This document shows, piece by piece, positions 7,057 through 15,000 of a stretch of 16,085 nt of DNA. The stretch is taken from positions 1 to 16,085 of the forward strand of contig DASRIS010000021.1 in assembly GCA_035649895.1 (NCBI GenBank), in the 5' to 3' direction. Under the pieces are notes generated by a model. It did not search any database, was not told where the DNA came from, and saw only the letters and a list, made by a program, of their open reading frames with translations. The translations under genes were made by a program, and so were the position numbers. The DNA is from DASSUC01 sp035649895 (GTDB lineage: Bacteria > Actinomycetota > Actinomycetes > Mycobacteriales > Micromonosporaceae). Every line of letters starts with the position of its first letter. Position 1 is the first letter of the stretch.

Positions 7057-10000
7057 CTAGCGCTTCGTCGGTACGAAGCCCTCGTCGAGCTGCTTCAGGT
7101 CGTCCGTCAGGTGCTGCGCCAGCGCCGCCAGCAGCTCGGTGCGGCGCTGTTGGATGAAGAAGTGGTCGCCGGGCAGCAGCTGGAGCGTGAAGCTGCCCTC
7201 GGTCTGGCTGCGCCAGGCGGCGAGCGCCTCCTCAGGCACCTTGTCGTCCTGCACGCCGCCGAACACGGTGAGCGGGCAGGTAAGCGGCGGCTCGGTCTGG
7301 TGGACATGGGTCTCGACCAGCGCGAGGTCGGCCCGCAGCGCAGGTAGGTAGAGCGCGAGCGTCTCCGGGTCCGTCAGCATCTCCTCGGGCGTGCCGTTGA
7401 TCTCCCGCAGCTTGGCGACCAGGCGCGGCTCGGGTAGGCGGTGCAGCGGTGGCTCGAGGTCAGGCAGCTGTGGCGCGCGCATCGCCGAGACGTACAGGTG
7501 CGCCGGACCGGCCAGCCCCTCGCGGCGCAGCTGGCGGGCCAGCTCGAAGCTGGCCAGGGCGCCCATGCTGTGGCCGAAGAGCGCGAACGGCAGGTCCAGG
7601 TACGGGCCCAGCACCTGGGTGAGCATCTTGACCAGCGCCGACATCTGCGTGAACGGCGGCTCCTTGTGGCGCCGTTCCCGGCCGGGCAGCTGGATCGGGC
7701 ACACCTCGACCTCTGCGGGCAGCTCGTCGGCCCAGCGGCGGAAGACGGATGCGTTGCCGCCCGCGTACGGCAGGCAGAACAGGCGCATCCGCGCCTGGGC
7801 GTCCGTCCTGCTGCGCACGAGCCAGTCGGTGGCCTCGGTGCTCACCGCAGCAGCGGTACGGCCAGGCGCGGGCCGGGCCTGTGCCGGACGGCTCGCCCCA
7901 GCCGGCTGTGCCGGACGGCGCGCGGCAGGCGCCTGCTCGGGCGGCGGCGCTGTCCCGGCGGTGTCGAGCTGCGCCAGCACCTGGTCGACGATCTCGGCGA
8001 CCGAGATCCCGGCGACGAACCTCTCGGCGGCGATCTGGGTGCCGTACATGACCTTGATCCGGTTGCGCAGCTCGAAGATCATCAGCGAGTTCAGCCCGAG
8101 CCCGGCCAGCGGCTGGTCGAGCCCGAGCTGCGCGGTCGGCAGGCCGAGCACCGCCGCGATCTGCTCGCGCAGGTAGGCGGTGAGGACGGTACGCCGCTGT
8201 GCCGGCTCGACCGCCTGTAGGGCGCTGCGGCTCGTTGGCGCTGCCGGCGGCCCGGCCGGGTCCGCCACCGCACCAGCACCAGCGGCTCCGGCCACCACCG
8301 TCTCCGCCGCCGCGTCCATGGGCGCACCGGCACCAGCCGGGTCCATGAGCCCAGCGACGCTCCCCGCCTCCCCGCGCCCGGTGCCGGGTAGCCGCAGCCG
8401 CACCCCGCTCGCCTCGGCAACCACGCGCAGCTCGGCATCGAGCAGCCGGACGTCGCCGCTGAGCGAGCCCTCGCCGATCTCACGCAGCCGGGCATGTGCC
8501 CACAGGTCGCCCGCTGCGGGCCGGAAGACCCGCAGCCGCTCGACCGCCGTGGTGCGGTAGCCGACAGCGGCGTCGGTCTCGCTCGGCACAACGATCGTCA
8601 GCAGGCCGAACGCGCTGTGCAGCAGCGTCCAGTCCACAGGTGACCGGCGGCCGGTGGAGCCCGACGGCGGTTGAAGGAGCGCCAGCAGCTCACCGTCGCG
8701 GCGCCACAACCGCTGCACCGTGCCGGACGCCGCGTCGCCAGCCAGTCCGGCGGCGACCCGGCTCTGGTAGTAGGCCGTCCCGGGGACCTCGCTGGTGCAC
8801 CGCGTCCGGACCGCGTCGGGGGTGTCCTGGGGCAGCAGGTACGGCTGGCTGGTGCCCGACGCCGGTCGCAGCGTGCCCTTGGCGCGGCTGGTCCACCGCC
8901 CGGCCGGCGCTGGGCCACCCGGCGCGGCAGCCGCAGCAGGGCGGCTGAGAACCTGCCAGTCCGCGCTGCCGTGGCGGACGCTGCCCAGCGCCACCTGGAC
9001 CAGGCTGCCATCGGCCGGGACCTCCAGCGGCTCCCCGAGCGTCACGTCGGTCAGGACGCACGCCGCTGTCCGCAGCAGCGCCGCGCCGGCCGTGAGCGCC
9101 ATGTCGACGTACCCGGCCTCGGGCAGCTGAGCGGCCCGCCGCTCCTGCCCCTCGTCCATCTCAGGCAGCCAGCTGCGGTCAACGGAGATCTCCCAGAAGT
9201 GCTCCCCGCCGTCGGTGGCCGCCTGGAAGTACCGGCCAGCCCCACCCACCGCCTGCTGCGGCGGTCCAGCGTGGGCTGCGGCGGGGTGGACCGCGGCGGT
9301 GCCGGCCGGCTGGAAGTCCAGCCAGTAGCGTTCGCGCTGCCACGGGTAGCGCGGCAGGCGCAGCGCGGTGTGCGCCGACGGGTAGAGGCGGCGCCAGTCC
9401 ACGCGCTGGCCGATGGTGTAGAGCCTGCCGAACGTACCCAGCAGTGCACCTCGCTCGTCCTCGTCGCGGCGCAGCGACGGCAGCGCCACCACCGGCGTGT
9501 CGAGGTGCTGGGCACCCTGCTCGATCGACGGCAGCAGGATCGGGTGTGGACTGATCTCGATGAAGAGCGGGTGCCCGGCCTCGACCAGCTGCCGTACCGC
9601 GGTGGAGAAGAGCACCGGCTCCCGCAGGTTGCGCGCCCAGTAGCCGGCCGTGAGCTCGCGGCCGTCCGTCGGCTGGCCGGTCACCGTGGAGTAGATCGGC
9701 ACGCCCGCCTCCCGGGGCCGCACCTCGCGCAGCGCCTCCAGCAGCTCGTCGTGCAGCACGTCCACCTGCGGGCTGTGCGAGGCGAACTCCACGTTGACCC
9801 GGCGGCAGAAGATGTCCCGCTCGCCGAGCTCCCGCAGCACCGCCTCGATCGCGGCGGTGCCGCCGGAGAGCACCGTCGAGGTTGGACTGTTGCTCACGGC
9901 GACCGCCAGCTGGTCCTCATGGCCGGCGATCGCGGCGCGCGCCTCGTCCAGCGGCAGCTCCACCACGGCCATCGTGCCCTGGCCCTGGATGCGCCGCACC

Positions 10001-12081
10001 AGAAGGCTACGACGGCAGATCACGGCCGCGGCGTCGTCGAGGCTCAGCGCCCCCGCGACGTAGGCCGCCGCCACCTCGCCCATCGAGTGCCCGACCACCG
10101 CGTCCGGCACGACACCCCAGGAGCGCCACAGCTCCGCCAACGCCACCTGGACGGCCCAGGTCACCGGCTGTACGACGTCGAGCTCGTCGAGCCGCGACTC
10201 CGGCTCGCCGGCCTGCAGCTGGTCAAGCAGCGACCAGGAGACATGCGGCTGCATCGCCGCCGCGCACGCCTCGACCGCCTGCCGGAACACCGGCTCCTGC
10301 GCCAGCAGCCGCCGCCCCATGCCGGCCCACTGGCCGCCCTGGCCGGGGAAGACGAAGGCCAGCCGGCGCCGGGCGTGCAGCGCCTTGTCCCCCCACGACA
10401 GCCCGGGCCGGGCCTCCTGGCGCTGGAACGCCGCCAGCCGCTCGGCCAGCTCCGCCCGTGTGGTGAAGGTGACCGCGAGGCGCTCGTCGTAGTGGTTGCG
10501 GCGCAGGCTCGCGGTGTAGCACAGGCCGTCGAGGTCCAGCGCCGCCGGGCCGCTGGCCATCTCCTGGTACGCGGCCGCCAGGTCGCGCAGCGCGGCCGGG
10601 CTGTGCGCGGACAGCGGCAGCAGCCGGGCGCGCCCGTCCGCGGGTGCGGACCGGCCGGCCTCCGGCTGCGGCGCCTCCTCCTGCGCCGCGTCCGGCTGCG
10701 GCGCCTCCTCGACGATGACGTGGACGTTCGTGCCGCCGAAGCTCAACGAGGTGACACCCGCCAGCAGCGGCCCCTGGTACGGCCACGGGCTGCGCCGGTC
10801 CTGCACCCGCAGGCGGTAGTCGTCGAACGGGATATGCGGGTTGGCCTGCTTGAAGTGCAGGCTGGCGGGCAGCTGGCAGTGCCGCATCGCCATCACGACC
10901 TTGATCAGCCCGGCCAGCCCGCCCACCATCTGCAGGTGGCCGATGTTTGTCTTGACCGATCCGATCATGAGCGGCCGGTCGCTGTCCCGGCCGTTGCCCA
11001 GGACCGTGCCGAGGGCCTGGGCCTCGATCGGGTCGCCGAGGATCGTGCCCGTGCCGTGCGCCTCGACGTACTGCACCGCCTGCGGGTCGACACCGGAGCG
11101 CTGGTACGCCTCGCGCAGCATGGCCTCCTGCGACAGCCGGCTGGGCGCGGTCAGCCCGTTGCTGCGACCGTCCTGGACCACGGCGCTGCCCCGCAGCACC
11201 GCGTAGATCGGGTCGCCGTCCTCCTGCGCCCGCGACAGCGTCTTGAGCACCACCGCGGCGACGCCCTCGCCGAGCACGATGCCGTCGCCGCTCGCGTCAA
11301 AGGCCTTGCAGCGCCCGTCGGGCGCCATCACGCCGAGCTTGGTGAACCAGACGAAGCCCTCCGGCTTGAGGAACAGCCCCGCGCCGCCGGCCAGCGCCAT
11401 CGTGCAGTCACCGCTGCGCAGGCTCTCGCATGCCTGGTGCACGGCGAGCAGCGACGATGAGCAAACCGCGTCCATTGTGTAGCTCGGGCCGCGCAGGTCG
11501 TACAGGTACGACACCCGGTTGGCGACGATCGAGCCGAACGAGCCGGTCGCGGTGTACACATTAGATAGATCTGGGTTGTTGAAGTTGAGCCAGCCGTACT
11601 CGCTGTGCGCCAGGCCGATGAACACGCCGGTCCGGCTGCCCCGCAGCTGCGCGCGCACCTGGCCGGCGTCGTCGAAGGCCTCCTGCGCGACCTCGAGCAT
11701 CAGGCGTTGCTGCGGGTCCATGTTCGCCGCTTCCCACGGCGAGATCCCGAAGAACGCCGGGTCGAACTGGTCGATCCCGTTGAGGAACCCGCCCCAGCGC
11801 GTACTCATCTTGCCCGGCGCCTCAGGATCGGGGTCGAAGTACGCGTCGACGTCCCAGCGGTCCTCCGGCATGTCCCGGATCGCGTCGACGCCGTCGTGCA
11901 GCAGCCGCCAGAACGACTCCGGGTCGTTGGCGCCACCCGGCAGGCGGCAGCCGATGCCGATGACGGCGACCGGCTCGGTCCTGGCGTGCTCCACCTCGTC
12001 GAGCTGCGCGCGCAGCTCCCGGATGGCCAGCAGCGCCCGCTGCAGCGGCGTCAGCTGGTCGGTTCGTTGACCTTCACTCAT
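7057..12081 (-). CDS. Type I modular PKS: dock-KS-AT-degenerate DH-ACP-TE (terminal module)
   Basis: A 1674-residue final module. Residues 9-34 form a charged docking helix (LTPLQRALLAIRELRAQLDE). KS ~35-460 has Cys207 in DAVCSSSL, VEAHGTGT (His342) and KTNIGHL (His382). AT ~575-860 has Ser666 in GHSMGE and FASH (766-769), closer to the YASH of methylmalonyl ATs than to malonyl HAFH. DH-like region ~950-1235 lacks both catalytic residues. ACP ~1295-1372 has Ser1332 within LGLNSL. TE ~1430-1660 has Ser1505 in GHSMG and His1640 in GDHFF. There is no KR or ER, so a beta-keto chain is expected. Linkers before the ACP and TE are rich in Ala, Gly and Pro. ATG 12081 overlaps the upstream PKS stop by 8 bases (ATGAGTGA), implying translational coupling. 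The frame is open further upstream to 12213 but that part lies inside the preceding gene. Confidence 0.97.
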   Translation of the reverse strand: MSEGQRTDQLTPLQRALLAIRELRAQLDEVEHARTEPVAVIGIGCRLPGGANDPESFWRLLHDGVDAIRDMPEDRWDVDAYFDPDPEAPGKMSTRWGGFLNGIDQFDPAFFGISPWEAANMDPQQRLMLEVAQEAFDDAGQVRAQLRGSRTGVFIGLAHSEYGWLNFNNPDLSNVYTATGSFGSIVANRVSYLYDLRGPSYTMDAVCSSSLLAVHQACESLRSGDCTMALAGGAGLFLKPEGFVWFTKLGVMAPDGRCKAFDASGDGIVLGEGVAAVVLKTLSRAQEDGDPIYAVLRGSAVVQDGRSNGLTAPSRLSQEAMLREAYQRSGVDPQAVQYVEAHGTGTILGDPIEAQALGTVLGNGRDSDRPLMIGSVKTNIGHLQMVGGLAGLIKVVMAMRHCQLPASLHFKQANPHIPFDDYRLRVQDRRSPWPYQGPLLAGVTSLSFGGTNVHVIVEEAPQPDAAQEEAPQPEAGRSAPADGRARLLPLSAHSPAALRDLAAAYQEMASGPAALDLDGLCYTASLRRNHYDERLAVTFTTRAELAERLAAFQRQEARPGLSWGDKALHARRRLAFVFPGQGGQWAGMGRRLLAQEPVFRQAVEACAAAMQPHVSWSLLDQLQAGEPESRLDELDVVQPVTWAVQVALAELWRSWGVVPDAVVGHSMGEVAAAYVAGALSLDDAAAVICRRSLLVRRIQGQGTMAVVELPLDEARAAIAGHEDQLAVAVSNSPTSTVLSGGTAAIEAVLRELGERDIFCRRVNVEFASHSPQVDVLHDELLEALREVRPREAGVPIYSTVTGQPTDGRELTAGYWARNLREPVLFSTAVRQLVEAGHPLFIEISPHPILLPSIEQGAQHLDTPVVALPSLRRDEDERGALLGTFGRLYTIGQRVDWRRLYPSAHTALRLPRYPWQRERYWLDFQPAGTAAVHPAAAHAGPPQQAVGGAGRYFQAATDGGEHFWEISVDRSWLPEMDEGQERRAAQLPEAGYVDMALTAGAALLRTAACVLTDVTLGEPLEVPADGSLVQVALGSVRHGSADWQVLSRPAAAAAPGGPAPAGRWTSRAKGTLRPASGTSQPYLLPQDTPDAVRTRCTSEVPGTAYYQSRVAAGLAGDAASGTVQRLWRRDGELLALLQPPSGSTGRRSPVDWTLLHSAFGLLTIVVPSETDAAVGYRTTAVERLRVFRPAAGDLWAHARLREIGEGSLSGDVRLLDAELRVVAEASGVRLRLPGTGRGEAGSVAGLMDPAGAGAPMDAAAETVVAGAAGAGAVADPAGPPAAPTSRSALQAVEPAQRRTVLTAYLREQIAAVLGLPTAQLGLDQPLAGLGLNSLMIFELRNRIKVMYGTQIAAERFVAGISVAEIVDQVLAQLDTAGTAPPPEQAPAARRPAQPAGASRPAQARPAPGRTAAAVSTEATDWLVRSRTDAQARMRLFCLPYAGGNASVFRRWADELPAEVEVCPIQLPGRERRHKEPPFTQMSALVKMLTQVLGPYLDLPFALFGHSMGALASFELARQLRREGLAGPAHLYVSAMRAPQLPDLEPPLHRLPEPRLVAKLREINGTPEEMLTDPETLALYLPALRADLALVETHVHQTEPPLTCPLTVFGGVQDDKVPEEALAAWRSQTEGSFTLQLLPGDHFFIQQRRTELLAALAQHLTDDLKQLDEGFVPTKR
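7104..7794 (-). other. C-terminal thioesterase domain of type II (RifR/GrsT-like) character
   Basis: Residues ~1430-1660 of the terminal PKS read RLFCLPYAGGNASVFRRW, LPGRERR, FGHSMGALASFELARQL, GGVQDDKV and LLPGDHFF. This series is typical of stand-alone editing thioesterases rather than of macrolactone-forming TEs such as that of DEBS. Ser1505, Asp1612 or 1613 and His1640 make a plausible complete triad. Likely job: hydrolytic or transfer release of the chain from the adjoining ACP. Confidence 0.85.
8379..9234 (-). other. Degenerate dehydratase-like domain of the terminal PKS
   Basis: The double hot-dog fold region can be followed from FWEISVDRSWLPEM through LPEAGYVDMALTAGA to VVAEASGVRLRL. 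The HxxxGxxxxP motif is gone (MDEGQERRAAQLPEAGY in its place), and the second motif has LLHSAF where active domains have LLDAxxQ, so both His and Asp are missing. It is probably structural, or repurposed for substrate holding or cyclisation. Confidence 0.75.
10661..10720 (-). repeat. Two-copy 30-base tandem repeat in the KS-AT linker
   Basis: The 20 bases at 10661-10680 recur exactly at 10691-10710, a period of 30. They code for a repeated EEAPQP motif (residues ~458-474) in a flexible acidic, proline-rich linker. It is in frame, so it lengthens the linker without harm. Confidence 0.85.
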
Positions 12082-15000
12082 GACGACCCTTTTTCCGTGG
12101 CGTTGAGAGCTCCTTGTCCAGCAATGCTTCGACCTCGGCGTCGGACAGCTGACCGATCTCAGCCATCCAGGCGTCCCGGCGCGCCTCGGCGACGGCTGGC
12201 GCCGCCGGCGCATCAGGCTCGCCCGGTTCGGCCGGCTGGAGCTCCTGCTCGACGAACGTGGCCAGCGACTCGACCGTGGGGTAGTCGAAGAGCAGCGTGG
12301 CCGGCAGCGACCGGTCGACGCTGAGGCTGAGCGCGTTGCGCAGCTCCACCGCCATCAGGGAGTCCAGACCGAGCTCGTTGAGCGGCTGCTGGGTGTCCAG
12401 CGTGTGCGCGGCCGTCAGGCCCAGCACCCGCGCCGCCAGCTCCTGGACATGCGCCAGGACCACGTCGTGGCGGTCGCCGGGGGCCGTGGTCTCCAGCCGC
12501 CTCAGCAGCGCCCGATGGTCGCTGCCGCCAGCCGCCGCGCCGCCGGTGGAGACCTGCGCCGGCCCGGCGAGGTCGCCGAGTAGCGGCGGCTGGTGCCCGG
12601 CGGGGTACTGCCGCAGGTAGGCCGGCCAGTCGACGACGAAGATGGCGAGCTGCGCCGCGGGCTGGGCGAGCGCCTGCTCCAGCAGGGCGACGCCCTGGTC
12701 CGGCTCGACCAGACCCACGCCGCGCGCCGTCCACTGGCGGCCGCCGCGGTCGACCGACGCCGCCATGCCCGCGCCGCGCCACGGTCCCCAGTTGATGGAC
12801 AGGCCCGGCAGGCCGAGCCGGCGGCGCTCGGCGGCGAGCAGGTCGCAGAACGCGTTGCCCGCCGCGTAGTTGCCCTGCCCGGCGGAGCCGAGCACCGACG
12901 CGACCGACGAGAAGAGGACGAAGAAGTCGAGGTCGGCCTGGCCTGTTGCACGGTGGAGGTTCCACGCGCCGGCCAGCTTCGGCCCGAGCACCCGCTCGAA
13001 GCGCGGCCACTGCTGCTGGAGCAGGATGCCGTCGTCGAGCACACCGGCGGCGTGCACCACGCCCCGCAGCGGCGGCAGCGTCTCCGTGACCTCGTGGACC
13101 AGCTGGGCCACGGCGTCGGCCTGCGCGACGTCCACCTGCGCGACCGTCACCTGTGCGCCCGCATCGCGCAGCGCCGCCACGTCCGCACGGCTCGCGTCGG
13201 TCACGCCGCTGCGCCCGACCAGGACCAGCGACCGCGCGCCGCGCTCCACCAGCCACTGCGCCACGCGCAGGCCCAGCCCGCCAAGGCCACCGGTGACCAG
13301 GTAGCTGCCGTCCGGGCGTACGACGCTCTCGGCGGTGTCCAGGGCTGTGCCCGACGCGGTGCCCGCAGCGACCGCGCCATGGGTCACCACGATCTTGCCG
13401 GTGTGCCGGGCCTGCGCCATGTAGCGGAACGCGTCGACCGCCCGCGGCAGCCCGAAGACGCGGTACGGCAACGGCCGCAGCGTCCCCTCGGCGATCTGCC
13501 GCAGCAGCGACCGCAGCAGCTCCTGTACCGTCTCCGGCTCGTCGCGGGCCAGCTCGACCAGGTCAAAGGCGGTGTACGTCACGTCGTCGCGCACCTCGGC
13601 CACGCGCTCGGCGGGCCAGGTCTCGCGCTTACCGATCTCGATGAACCGGCCGCCGCCCCGCAGCAGCTTCAGGCTCTCGGTGATGAAGTCACCGGTCAGC
13701 GAGTTGACCACCACGTCAACGCCCGCGCCTGCGGTCCGGTCGCGGATCTCCCCGGCGAAGTCGAGCGTCCGCGAGCTGAAGACGTGCCGTACGCCCATCT
13801 GCTCCAGGACCGGCCACTTCGCCGGGCTGGCCGTTGCGAAGACCTCAGCGCCGATGGCCTGCGCCACCTGCACCGCGGCCATGCCGACACCGCCGGCTGC
13901 CGCGTGGACCAGCACCCGGTCACCCGCCTTAAGCTGGCCGATCTGGTCGAGCGTGTAGAGCGCGGTCAGGAACGCGACCGGGACCGTGGCAGCCTCGGCA
14001 TCGCCGACCTCGGCGGGCAGCGGCGCGACCAGCCGGGAGTCGACGGTCACGAAGCTGCCGAAGCTCGCCGGAGCCAGCGCCACCACCCGGTCGCCCACGT
14101 CCAGCCCGCGGACTGCCGAGCCGACCGTGACGACCTCGCCAGCGCACTCGAGGCCGAGCGGTCCGGCGTCCCCGGGGTAGAGTCCCAGCGCGTTGAGCAC
14201 GTCGCGGAAGTTCAGACCGGTCGCGGTGACCCGCAGCTCGACCTGGTCCGCGGCGGGTGCCTGGCGCGCCGCCGGGCGCAGCACCAGCTGGTCGAGCACG
14301 CCCGGCGTGGCCATGTCGAGCCGGAACGCCTCAACGCTGGGTACGGCCAGCGGCTGGCTGGCACCGGCTGCGGCATAGCGCGAAAGGCGCGCCACGTAGC
14401 GCTCGCCGCCGCGCAGGGCGACCCGGTCCTCGTACCCGCTGGCCCGTAGCTCGGCGGCGAGAGGTGCCGCCTCGCCGGCCGCGTCTTCGGGATCGAGGTC
14501 GATCCGGGTGCAGCGAAGGTCGGGGTGCTCCAGCGCGATGACGCTGGCCAGCCCCCATAGCGGCGCCTGGCCGAGCGCCAGCGGCCCGGTCAGCTCGCCG
14601 ACGGCCGCAGCCCCGCGCGTGACCAGGTACAGCCGCGGTGAGACGCCCTTGGTGGCCAGCGCCTGCACCAGATGCAGCGCGCCTTGCAGCGCGGTCCGCT
14701 GCGCATCCTCAAGGCTTGACAGCTGCGCGTCGGGATCGGCAGGAGCGTCGAGCGACCACAGGTGGACCACGCCGCGCCAGTCGCCAGCCGCTGCCGAGCC
14801 GAGTAGCCGGGTGAGGTCGTCAGGGCTGTGCGGGTTGACCGTGTACCGGCCATCCTCGGTGTGTTCGAATGCCGCCCCGGGCCGGACGAGCGTGCAGGAG
14901 CCGCCATCGGCCTCCAGTGTGGACGCCAGCTGCTGGCCGAGCCCGTGCTCATCGGCGAAGACCAGCCAGCTGCCGGGCGCACCGCTGGCCGCCGGGTTGC

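Noticed and set aside
8671..11460. Very long plus-strand open frame opposite the terminal PKS
   Set aside because: It is antisense to conserved KS, AT and DH-like domains, its translation is low-complexity Arg/Val/Gln/Leu-rich, and it is the usual by-product of high GC coding DNA.
12082..12213. Upstream start for the terminal PKS
   Set aside because: The extra 44 residues overlap the docking tail of the preceding PKS in another frame and are Arg/Pro-rich; ATG 12081 overlaps the upstream stop in the classic coupled way.
12593..14449. Long plus-strand open frame opposite the ER-KR-ACP region
   Set aside because: The minus strand holds intact ER, KR and ACP motifs; the plus frame shows no recognisable domain.
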